This document shows positions 30,905 through 38,586 of a DNA stretch of 64,000 nucleotides, piece after piece. Both the position numbers and the translations under genes were made by a program. Within the stretch, counting starts at the first letter, position 1; every line of letters starts with the position of its first letter. The stretch is from a virus. The notes under the pieces were generated by a model. It searched no databases and had not been told where the DNA came from. It worked only from the letters and a program-made list of their open reading frames with translations. The stretch covers positions 1 to 64,000 of the IMG/VR virus record IMGVR_UViG_3300008952_001755; one strand, written 5' to 3'.

Positions 30905-31549
30905 TTAAGATTGGGAGGAGAAGGGCATGAACTTCATGACCTCATCGTTTAAGAACTCATTAGAGTAATGAGTTCTTTCTTCGTTGATCTCTTTGTCCGC
31001 ACTGGAGACAACAATTGCTCGTTCGGAAGAGAGAAATTTCTCCTCAGAAGCAGCTTCTAGATTCTCAACTTCTTCAAGAAGCTGTTCTTTTTGGCCTTCA
31101 AGATCATGTACCGTATTTTCAGTAACAGAAACCTTACCATCTAAAACTTTAACAGTGTTTTGAAGGTTTTCGTTTTCACGAACAAGCAAATTAACTTGAT
31201 CCGTTAAAACATCAAACTCTTCCTGAAGCTCACCATGTTGGTTCGTCATTTCAGAAAGGGCAGTATCTTCATCACCACTATTTAATTCCAGGGCCATCAA
31301 AGTTCTTACTGATTCAAAAAGTCTAGCGTTACGGAACACTTCGCTTTCTTCACTAAGTTCAGAAAGAGCTTGGTCTTTTAATTGATCCACTTTAGTTCTA
31401 AGGTAAGCGTTTACCTTAGCTTCAAGTAGGCTGATTTTCTCCGAGACTTGTTCATTAATAGCAGAATCCACCATTCCGAAAATAGCTTCGACAGTGGATT
31501 CATCAAGTCCTTCTGGTAGAATATCAGCGATATTCTTCACATTACTCAT
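30905..31549 (-). CDS. 22: Prohead scaffold protein (gp22-like)
   Basis: A 214-residue acidic helical protein with the gp22 layout: N-terminal LDESTVEAIFGMVDSAINEQVSEKISLLEAKVNAYL (in parts), long coiled coil LQEEFDVLTDQVNLLVRENENLQNTVKVLDGKV, and a C-terminal end NEFLNDEVMKFMPFS. T4 gp22 is 269 residues with the same plan. It forms the prohead core and is digested by the gp21 protease. It lies directly between protease and capsid genes, as in T4. The TAGGAGAT ribosome site is good and a TATAATAA stretch lies about 18 bases from the ATG. Confidence 0.9.
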   Translation of the reverse strand: MSNVKNIADILPEGLDESTVEAIFGMVDSAINEQVSEKISLLEAKVNAYLRTKVDQLKDQALSELSEESEVFRNARLFESVRTLMALELNSGDEDTALSEMTNQHGELQEEFDVLTDQVNLLVRENENLQNTVKVLDGKVSVTENTVHDLEGQKEQLLEEVENLEAASEEKFLSSERAIVVSSADKEINEERTHYSNEFLNDEVMKFMPFSSQS

Positions 31550-31566
31550 AAGTAAAATCTCCTAGG

Positions 31567-31574
31567 TTATTATA
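31567..31574 (-). promoter_or_regulatory. Candidate late promoter box upstream of the scaffold gene
   Basis: The minus strand reads AATAAATATAATAACCTAGGAG before the ATG at 31549. TATAATAA would leave a leader of about 12 bases holding the ribosome site. T4 late promoters are TATAAATA at -10 with no -35, so the fit is fair, but the surrounding 60 bases are so AT-rich that chance is likely. Confidence 0.3.
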
Positions 31575-31623
31575 TTTATTATTTAATTTTAAATAATATG
31601 TTTTTTTTTAAAAAATGTAGGCG

Positions 31624-34134
31624 TTAGAATTCCTTACCTGATTGTACCAGATCAACTTTAACTTTCCTCTGCCTCTCTTTCTCCGCAGTAGGGTTCCTGT
31701 GGGGTCTCTTGAACTTCTTATGTCCAGGTAAGAAAGATTGCTCTCGCTTCCAGTCCGCGTCTGCCGTAGCCAGTTCCTGAGGACCCATACTCTTGTATGT
31801 TCTCCTGATCTCATTAAGACCTAACATCTCAGCGAGTATAGAACCGATTTGAGCATACTCAGTACTTGCTCGTTGTTGTGTCGCTAAATTAAGAGCTTTC
31901 TTCTTCTTTCGGGGAAGACCTTGAGCCTCTGGAGAACTCCAGTGGGCTTGTCTACTTTTCTGCCTCTGAATCTGAGAGGATCTAGCTCCTGCCGTACTAC
32001 CTTTCTTTCTTAGGTCCCTGAGTGCTGCTACATCTGTTGCTCTTTGAGCGATATTCTTAGTACTTCTTTTGGTAGGAGCGAACCTTGTAGGCTTTGCTTG
32101 CCGAAGGGCTCGGGATCGTCCTTCAGCGGCTTCCTGACCACCCCATCGGTCAACAGCAGCCTGATTCCTGGCTGCTAGATTCTTTGAACTAATAGGTCCT
32201 TTATCAAGCGCACCACCAAATTCCCTTTTAGCTTTATGTTCCGCTGGTGTTTTACCATCTTTCCCAGATTGAGGCTTATCTTGGGGAATATCGGAAGCAG
32301 GAGGAGTCTTAGGAGTCGTAGTATCCTTGGCTGTCTCGGGAGTCGTAGTATCCTTGGCTGTCCCGCGCCTCTTCTTTATAAAGCTTCTAACAGCCCGACC
32401 AGCCCGACCAGTAAGCTGACCAGCCTTACGCCCTAACTCAGGAAGTTTCTCGGCAGATTTCACGGCCAAATCACGGGCTTGACCATGCGCCCCCCTCACT
32501 ACCCCAGCCCCACTTCTGAGCGTCAAGCCTTGGCTTGCGACACTTCCTTCTGGAGCCGCAGCCCTCTCTTTTGCCCGTAACGCTTGTATGTTAGTTTGTT
32601 TATGTTGAACATCACCAGTTTTAGTAGCCTGTTTTGCGCCTGCTCTATCCGCTTTACCCTGTGTTTTTACATCTCCGAGGGCTGTAATCCTATCGGTGGT
32701 TACACCGCTTTTAGCTTGGATTTTAGAAACCTTTGCATCAGCTTTGGCTTTGGTTTTAGAAGCCGCTGCCTCACCTTTAGCTTGGGCTGCTGGCAATTTT
32801 TTAGCTTGGGTTCTCGCATCTTTTGCCAGACTTAGCCCTTGTCTTCGCTCCTGGGAATGCCGAACAGCACGGGCAATAAAACCTTCTCTTCCCTGACCTC
32901 CAGCACCTCCACCTTGGCTCCTATTTAGGGCTCTTGCTTGTCTTTTTGCTGCCTTTGCTGTTTCCTCTGCGGCTGATTCTTTCTCTTGAGTAGCGAAATC
33001 TTCCATAAGAAGCTTACCTATTTGAAGGTAGGAAGTTCCAGCAGCAATACGAGTAGGTTTAACATCGTCTTCCCTTTCTGTTTTAGGGAGAGCCCGAAGG
33101 ACTACAAGTTTTTCTTTTTCACTACCTGCCTCTTTTTTTTTAGCCTTGTCCTCTTTTTTAGCTTTTTGTCTTTTCTCTGCGCGTTTCTGCGTAAGTGCTC
33201 TAGTCCTTACAGGTCTTGTTGCCCTTCGAATCCTTCTTAAAGAAGCCTTCATGCTATCAGCCTGTTCCTGCTCCTTTGATTTTTTTAATTGAGCAGCGAA
33301 GTCTTCTCCAAGAAGAGCTTCTGCAATTCGATGCCAAATACCATCAGCTTTCACTAACTCAAAAGCGTCAGATACTGCTTGTGCTTGTGGTCGTATAAGA
33401 GGGTACTTCTTCCTCTTCTGGTTTAAGTCCGCAATCTGATCTTTAAGAGTTTTTGGTTCCTCTGATTCCTCTGATTTCTTTGGTTTCTTTGGTTTCTTTG
33501 GTTTCTTATTTTGCTTGGCCTCTTCAATCCAAGGCTGATAAGCATCACGCATCTTAGACTCAAGCATGGTAACAAAATTGCTTTCTTTCTTAAGCTTAGA
33601 TTGAGATTCACGAACAAACTTCGACTGAGTAGACTCAGCTAGAGCAGGATATGCTCCCCTTGTTGATGGATCAGCAACGAGATCGAAGGTTACAAGACGG
33701 AAATCCTCGTTCACAATCTTGTCTCCATTGTGGTCCTCAGAAAGAGTACCCATTCCTCTAGAAGAAATACCAACCTTAACTCCACCTTCCACTAAGGCTT
33801 TAGCAGTAAGCCCTGCGGGGGTTTTAAGGATTTCAGCCTCACCAATAAGCTCATTACCTTTCATTTCAAGTTTAGTGACTAGGTGAGAAGCATTGGCTAA
33901 TTTAACCGTGTCGTTCTGGGGGTGATCAAGCTCACCACATAATCTTCGTTCTGCGATAAGAGGCTTTACTTTTTCAAGTTGGCCCTCCAGGACTGCTGTA
34001 GGGTAAATTCTTCCGTTGTTATTCTTCTCATTACAACGACCGAAGATTCCACGAATTTTCATGGGGCCATCAGCTTTTCCTTCATTTATAACTTGAAGTT
34101 GTTCAATGATAAAAGTATCTTGTAGTAATTGCAT
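31624..34134 (-). CDS. 21: Prohead core protease (gp21-like) with a ~640-residue basic C-terminal extension
   Basis: The start is ATG 34134 (MQLLQDTFIIEQL) with an AAGGGAGA ribosome site; 836 residues. Residues ~25-185 match T4 gp21: GIFGRCNEKNNNGRIYP, His71 in GELDHPQ, Ser124/125 in GISSRGMGTL and Asp155 in VADPSTRGAYP, the serine protease catalytic set. T4 gp21 ends at ~212 residues. Here ~640 further residues follow, extremely Lys/Arg/Ala/Gln/Thr-rich, with targeting-like sites IEEAK (~203), IAEALLGED (~270), SYLQIGKLLMED (368-379) and TEYAQIGSILAE (758-769). I infer that the extension is processed by the protease itself into internal head peptides. Short DNA repeats encode parts (KPKKPKKPKK; TTTP with TAKD). 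Confidence 0.88.
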   Translation of the reverse strand: MQLLQDTFIIEQLQVINEGKADGPMKIRGIFGRCNEKNNNGRIYPTAVLEGQLEKVKPLIAERRLCGELDHPQNDTVKLANASHLVTKLEMKGNELIGEAEILKTPAGLTAKALVEGGVKVGISSRGMGTLSEDHNGDKIVNEDFRLVTFDLVADPSTRGAYPALAESTQSKFVRESQSKLKKESNFVTMLESKMRDAYQPWIEEAKQNKKPKKPKKPKKSEESEEPKTLKDQIADLNQKRKKYPLIRPQAQAVSDAFELVKADGIWHRIAEALLGEDFAAQLKKSKEQEQADSMKASLRRIRRATRPVRTRALTQKRAEKRQKAKKEDKAKKKEAGSEKEKLVVLRALPKTEREDDVKPTRIAAGTSYLQIGKLLMEDFATQEKESAAEETAKAAKRQARALNRSQGGGAGGQGREGFIARAVRHSQERRQGLSLAKDARTQAKKLPAAQAKGEAAASKTKAKADAKVSKIQAKSGVTTDRITALGDVKTQGKADRAGAKQATKTGDVQHKQTNIQALRAKERAAAPEGSVASQGLTLRSGAGVVRGAHGQARDLAVKSAEKLPELGRKAGQLTGRAGRAVRSFIKKRRGTAKDTTTPETAKDTTTPKTPPASDIPQDKPQSGKDGKTPAEHKAKREFGGALDKGPISSKNLAARNQAAVDRWGGQEAAEGRSRALRQAKPTRFAPTKRSTKNIAQRATDVAALRDLRKKGSTAGARSSQIQRQKSRQAHWSSPEAQGLPRKKKKALNLATQQRASTEYAQIGSILAEMLGLNEIRRTYKSMGPQELATADADWKREQSFLPGHKKFKRPHRNPTAEKERQRKVKVDLVQSGKEF

Positions 34135-34135
34135 A

Positions 34136-34591
34136 TTATTTATCTCCCTTGTCTGCTCTGCCATCCTTGCCACCGATTCCCCTTTTAGCTTTGATAGTTC
34201 TACTTCCGTATTTTTGAGCTAATTTATCAGAGCCCCTTCCGTATCGTAGTAAAGTTCTAGAAGCGTGTTTCTTAACACTGCTCCACTTTGAGGAAGGAGT
34301 AGAACTGCCAGGGGTAAACCCTTTTGCAATCTTACCTCTTCCACTTTTCTTTCCCCACTTTCCTTTAGAAATTACATACAATCTACCAGCAGCTTTAGTT
34401 GAAAAAATCTGACCGTAGGATCCGTCTGTCAAGGCAGACTTTATACTATCGTAAGTTTTTACTCTACCTTTGAAAGCCTTCTTCTTATCATCCTTGGTAG
34501 CGGATCTAGAGGTGTAAGCTTCCCTACCCTCAGTAGAGCCTCTTCCGCTGGTCCCTTCGGTAAGATAATAAATTGCCTCTGTCAGTTTCAT
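34136..34591 (-). CDS. Small basic prohead core protein candidate
   Basis: A 151-residue, Lys/Arg/Ser/Gly-rich protein whose N-terminus MKLTEAIYYLTEGTSG has the hydrophobic-x-x-x-L-x-E pattern seen in the targeting-like motif family, putting a predicted cut at LTE12. The middle (YDSIKSALTDGSYGQIFSTKAAGRLYVISKGKWG) could be a small folded unit. It lies directly upstream of the protease gene, where T4 has the prohead-core gene 68, and overlaps gene 34588-35088 by 4 bases. Confidence 0.6.
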   Translation of the reverse strand: MKLTEAIYYLTEGTSGRGSTEGREAYTSRSATKDDKKKAFKGRVKTYDSIKSALTDGSYGQIFSTKAAGRLYVISKGKWGKKSGRGKIAKGFTPGSSTPSSKWSSVKKHASRTLLRYGRGSDKLAQKYGSRTIKAKRGIGGKDGRADKGDK

Positions 34592-35088
34592 CTCTTCTTC
34601 AGTTTACTTCTAATAGCTTGTTTTAAAACTTCTTTTTTTGTTTTAGCAGGTTTTGCACTAATGTAACCATACCCCTTCTCGATCTTCTCCCAAGACTCAC
34701 TACCCTTTTGGGGTCCAGCCATATTAACACCGATGTTACCGCTACTAGTCATAGCAGCACTCATCTCTTTAAGAAGACCCTTTACCTCTTCCAGCAAGGG
34801 GACGAGTTGTTGGGCAGTCTCTTCAGTTAATGCTTGCGGAGCTTTTGGTTCTTCGGATTGGTCCCAAACAAGCTCAGGAATTTCCTCTACAGCAGGAGTC
34901 TCTTGGGGGTGATAAGCTTCTCCTAAAAGCTCCGTCATGAATGAATCGGGAACTTTAACCTTAGAAATATCTCGCCCAGCAGGAGCTAATCCGTTGCTTC
35001 CAGCACTAGGAGGTAATTCCTTACCTTCCTTAATATTTTCCACTTGATTCAGAATTAGATTCTGTGCGAAGTCGCCAATGCTATCCAT
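34588..35088 (-). CDS. Prohead core-type protein (gp68 position)
   Basis: A 166-residue protein I do not firmly recognise. It begins MDSIGDFAQNLILNQVENIKEG and has a Leu/Glu helix (TAQQLVPLLEEVKGLLKEMSAAM), then a flexible Gly/Ser segment and a very basic end (KEVLKQAIRSKLKKR). The order here (acidic protein, this gene, basic protein, protease, scaffold, capsid) parallels T4's 67, 68, 21, 22, 23. SFMTELLGEAYHP contains an L-x-E site. Function as a prohead core component is inferred from place and composition only. Confidence 0.5.
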   Translation of the reverse strand: MDSIGDFAQNLILNQVENIKEGKELPPSAGSNGLAPAGRDISKVKVPDSFMTELLGEAYHPQETPAVEEIPELVWDQSEEPKAPQALTEETAQQLVPLLEEVKGLLKEMSAAMTSSGNIGVNMAGPQKGSESWEKIEKGYGYISAKPAKTKKEVLKQAIRSKLKKR

Positions 35089-35093
35089 GATGA

Positions 35094-35477
35094 CTACTCC
35101 TCGTCCAAGTCTTGGAAAAGAAGTTCTTGAATAGTCTCATCAATAACAGTTTCAACATCCTCATCACCTTCATTCAGTTGGCTTAAACGGTCAACAAGAC
35201 CAACCACAACATTCAGATGCTCAAGGATACGCTCCTCATCAATAGCTTCGGAAAGCTCGGAAACGCAAAGGGGGCAAACATGAATAGCCTCTTCGACCAC
35301 TTCTTCAGCTTCTTCAGCTTCTTCAGCTTCTTCAGCTTCTTCAGCTTCTTCAACAGCTTCTTCTTCTTCACCACCACCCTTGGTCTCATCAAGACGGGGA
35401 GTAATCCCAGCCTTGCCCCAAGCAGCACTTTCCATCAATTGTTGACGAAGTTCGTCACTTAATTTCATATGATCCAT
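35094..35477 (-). CDS. Acidic prohead core-type protein with EEA repeats (gp67 position)
   Basis: I take ATG 35477 (MDHMKLSDELRQQLMES) because GAGAG lies just upstream; an in-frame TTG at 35492 and ATG at 35468 also exist. The 127-residue product carries six to seven EEA repeats near residues 43-65 (DNA repeat of 9 bases), then CPLCVSELSEAIDEERI, with a CxxC, and a Leu/Asp-rich helical end. Length and acidity fit T4 gp67, an acidic prohead core protein digested during maturation, but the sequence itself is low complexity. Confidence 0.5.
   Translation of the reverse strand: MDHMKLSDELRQQLMESAAWGKAGITPRLDETKGGGEEEEAVEEAEEAEEAEEAEEAEEVVEEAIHVCPLCVSELSEAIDEERILEHLNVVVGLVDRLSQLNEGDEDVETVIDETIQELLFQDLDEE
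35301..35351 (-). repeat. 9-base tandem repeat encoding Glu-Glu-Ala
   Basis: About six copies of TTCTTCAGC on the plus strand, giving (GCTGAAGAA) on the coding strand. Copy number of such repeats changes easily by slippage in multiples of three codons, so length may vary among relatives. Confidence 0.85.
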
Positions 35478-35574
35478 ATCATTATCTCTCAAAAATAGTT
35501 AAGATTTCCATCTCTACACTTATTTAGCCTAGTAAGCTAAATTGTTTCATTTTATTTTAAAAATTGCTAAACAC

Positions 35575-38500
35575 CTACCTTCTAATAGGGCCGAAGGTAG
35601 CTTCTCCTGTAGTAGTGGGAGGAACAATAGTTTCTCCATTCTTAGTTCCTTTTATAGAGGTAAAGGTATCAGCGGGTGCCCCCACCTTCCTCCTAACAAG
35701 CTGGGTCTTCTGGAAGCTAACTCTCTTATCCGCTCGACTAATGGGAGGGATCACTTTCACTTCTGCAATAAGCCCATTTCTAATCGAAGATTGAATTAAT
35801 CTAAAGCTCTCTAATCTAGAAAGAAGGTTATATTGTTGTAAAGTTAGTCTACTATAAACATCAAACTCAGTTAGAGATTTTCCAATACCATTGAGTCCTA
35901 GTAAGTAATTATTATTTAACTCAGTAATAATCTCCTTCACTAACCTAAACCCAGTCTTCTTCCTAGAAGGAGTATACTTTTCTGCTGATACAAGATTTCC
36001 CCTCTCTCTGTACCCTGTTGTAAAAACTTTATCTGTTGGTGCAATTTGAGTTATTCTTGTCTGGGGGTTGGAATTTCCATATACATCAACCGCTGTTCTA
36101 CCATTTGTCTGTATCCTAACAAATTTATTGGTTTGTTGTTTGCTAAAATCAGGGACGATTGAAGTTCTGCAATCCAAAATCCTCCCAACATTACCAGAAG
36201 TCTCCAACGAAAAGATCTTAGATTTACTATTAAAAATATTAAAATCACTTCGGTTGGTGGGGTACACCATAATATACCACGGGATCTGTCTAGTTAAAAG
36301 TGGTATAGATTTGTTTTCTTTAGGAGAATCAAAAAGAATATCTGTCTGCTTTAAAGTAAGAGAAGAAGTAGTTGTTATATAATCTAACATAAGGTCCTCA
36401 TCATCAAGAATAAATACTCTATGATTTGCTTTGTATTTAATATAATTATTTACACTTCTTAATCCATTCGTAGTGCTTGTGTCCATCAAGGCATACTGCG
36501 CTGTGGAATCTTTAAGTAAGAAAGATCCTCCTAGAGAGGGTTTTGTATCAATGGAGCTTAAAACACAACTTAGTACATAAAAATCCTGTCTTGGGGCTGA
36601 TAAGGAGTAATCAAATTCAATATTTGATAAGATACTAGCACTAACTTCTAATGTTCTTCCTGAATTTCCCCCAAGTAAACTTATTGCTTGTTGTCTAGTT
36701 GCTTCGGGAAGAAGAAACGCATGGTCTTTCTCCGACTTAGCGAATATCCTGAATGACCCAGTTCCCTGTTTAACATCAAAATAATCTCCATCACTTATTC
36801 CTAAGGTGGTTCGATCAATAAAGGTATCATCATCTTTAACATAATACTTTATTACCTCTCCTCCAATGGTTACTTCTATATACTTATCAATATCAGAGGC
36901 TAAGGTTTTCCAGTTGGGTAATATGTTTCTCATATTACCCTCTGCCTTAGCGGGATCTAATGTGAATTTATTCCTATCAACAAGGGCTAGAGCAGCTACC
37001 TCGTTTACTCTATTACTACTACTTCTCTTAATAAGGATGGGTACTCGCTCCTTACTACTAGTGGCAAGGTCTTGTAAAGATTTAAGAGTAACTTCAGATA
37101 TAGTTCCATCTAAAATTCTTGTACCTATCATTGAAAATATTTGATTTTTATTTAGCGGAGTACCATCATAATTTCTAATCTCCCCCAGAATAGTTTGAAC
37201 CCTAGTTTTCAGGCTATCATATACAGTTGTGGGAGTTACTCCTGCACTTCTAGTACTGTCCCAGTTACCTGGGCGCACCTTGTTTGATAAAATATATGCA
37301 ATATTACTATCAATTCTGTCTTTAAATAATTCAGGGTATACTGAATTAGGAACTAAAGTAGGAAATGTAGGAGTAGTAACAAAAGCAATATCAGGATCCT
37401 CAATCCCTGCTGGCATTTCTCTAAGGACCATAGAAACAATAGCGGGATCATTTAAATCAACCTCTCCACTTTGTATGGTTTCACTAATTAGAGAACCAGA
37501 ATCTAACTCAGATTCTACGGATAATGCTCCTCCCGCTAACCCAGAATCTCGGTCAACACTAACTCCCCCACCTCCTCCTTCCCCACCAAAAAATCCTCCT
37601 CCAGCAACTCCTCCCTTAGAGGGGGCTCCATAAGCACCTCCACCAGTACCACCATCAAAAAATCCACCCCTAGCGGTGCCCCCAGGAACTCCAGCACTTC
37701 CTCCTCCACCTCCACCAGTACCACCATCAGCAAGTCCAGCCCCAGCACTTCCTCCAGGGGCACCACCAGCCCCTATACCTCCCCCTCCAGTACCACCATC
37801 ACCTAACGACCCACCTTTAGCAGTTCCTCCAGGGGCTCCACCAGCAGCGGTTCCAGTACCACGATCAGCAAGTCCAGCCCCAGCGGTGCCTCCAGGATCA
37901 CCAGCAGCAGTTCCTCCAGCACCACCTCCATCGGGTTCTGTAGGTCCTCCAGGCTGATCAGACTTAGGGGCTCCAGGAGCAGCACCTCCTCCCCCACCAC
38001 CAGCGTCTTGAGAAACATCATCCAATCCTCCTGGGCATCGTTTTCTAAGGGTCATATAAGTATTGGTACAAGTGTTTGTTCCACAAACACAACCCGCTGC
38101 ACCAGCAGCACCAGTACCCCCTATAGGACTATACCCATCTGCAATAAAACCATCAAAAATAGCTCTCCACCCAGACTCAGGGGTTCCTAAAGGAACGCAG
38201 GTTTTTAAAAGAGAAACAAAGATAATACAAAAACCATCTAACATAAACGGTCCATTAAAAACATGGGTAGTTATAGTACATTTACAAGTTGCTCCTCCAG
38301 GGTCAGAAGGGGCAGGGGCACCCCCAGCAGCAGCACCACCACCACCTGGAGGAGGAGGGTCAGGGGGCTTTATATCAGGGGGACCAGGGTGAGGAGGCTG
38401 CCCAGGACCACCACCACCAATTGCTACTCCATCACCAACATCATCAGGGGGATCAGGAGGATCAGGAGGATCACCTCCTCCCCCACCATCAATGGTTCCT

Positions 38501-38583
38501 CCACCATCGAAATCAGAGAAGTTTCCAGGACCCACTCCTGGGAGAAAGGTCCCGCAACCGAATGTGGGATCTTCAATAGGCAT
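35575..38583 (-). CDS. Large virion protein with poly-Gly/Pro region (1002 residues)
   Basis: The first ~350 residues are low complexity: Pro-Asp repeats (DPPDPPDPPDD), Gly-rich runs, a Cys-rich island (~95-185) with CKC, CVC, C-x4-C and a CPGG end, and then four or five ~25-residue Gly-rich repeats (PGGTAxGGxxxxGTGGG). Residues ~370-1002 are a normal globular sequence (for example GTRILDGTISEVTLKSLQDLA, FILDDEDLMLDYITTTSSLTLKQTDI) of unknown fold. The Gly-rich part recalls polyglycine-II adhesin tips of phages such as S16 gp38. It lies between fibre genes and the prohead core genes; I regard it as a tail or adhesin structural protein. Family not recognised. Confidence 0.6.
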   Translation of the reverse strand: MPIEDPTFGCGTFLPGVGPGNFSDFDGGGTIDGGGGGDPPDPPDPPDDVGDGVAIGGGGPGQPPHPGPPDIKPPDPPPPGGGGAAAGGAPAPSDPGGATCKCTITTHVFNGPFMLDGFCIIFVSLLKTCVPLGTPESGWRAIFDGFIADGYSPIGGTGAAGAAGCVCGTNTCTNTYMTLRKRCPGGLDDVSQDAGGGGGGAAPGAPKSDQPGGPTEPDGGGAGGTAAGDPGGTAGAGLADRGTGTAAGGAPGGTAKGGSLGDGGTGGGGIGAGGAPGGSAGAGLADGGTGGGGGGSAGVPGGTARGGFFDGGTGGGAYGAPSKGGVAGGGFFGGEGGGGGVSVDRDSGLAGGALSVESELDSGSLISETIQSGEVDLNDPAIVSMVLREMPAGIEDPDIAFVTTPTFPTLVPNSVYPELFKDRIDSNIAYILSNKVRPGNWDSTRSAGVTPTTVYDSLKTRVQTILGEIRNYDGTPLNKNQIFSMIGTRILDGTISEVTLKSLQDLATSSKERVPILIKRSSSNRVNEVAALALVDRNKFTLDPAKAEGNMRNILPNWKTLASDIDKYIEVTIGGEVIKYYVKDDDTFIDRTTLGISDGDYFDVKQGTGSFRIFAKSEKDHAFLLPEATRQQAISLLGGNSGRTLEVSASILSNIEFDYSLSAPRQDFYVLSCVLSSIDTKPSLGGSFLLKDSTAQYALMDTSTTNGLRSVNNYIKYKANHRVFILDDEDLMLDYITTTSSLTLKQTDILFDSPKENKSIPLLTRQIPWYIMVYPTNRSDFNIFNSKSKIFSLETSGNVGRILDCRTSIVPDFSKQQTNKFVRIQTNGRTAVDVYGNSNPQTRITQIAPTDKVFTTGYRERGNLVSAEKYTPSRKKTGFRLVKEIITELNNNYLLGLNGIGKSLTEFDVYSRLTLQQYNLLSRLESFRLIQSSIRNGLIAEVKVIPPISRADKRVSFQKTQLVRRKVGAPADTFTSIKGTKNGETIVPPTTTGEATFGPIRR
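37560..38012 (-). repeat. Gly-rich ~75-base degenerate repeats in the adhesin-like gene
   Basis: Units begin PGGTA or PGGSA and run through GLADxGTG or FFDGGTGGG, then GGAPGG; four to five degenerate copies are seen. The DNA is unusually GC-rich for this genome and very C-rich on the plus strand, giving long open frames on the other strand that are shadows. Confidence 0.7.
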
Positions 38584-38586
38584 ATA

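Noticed and set aside
35217-35462. Plus-strand frame with runs of Phe-Phe-Ser
   Set aside because: Reverse reading of the EEA repeat; not a membrane protein.
37676-38579. Long Pro/Ser-rich and Gln/His-rich plus-strand frames
   Set aside because: Shadows of the Gly/Pro-rich repeats of the 1002-residue gene; the C-rich DNA lacks stops in several frames.
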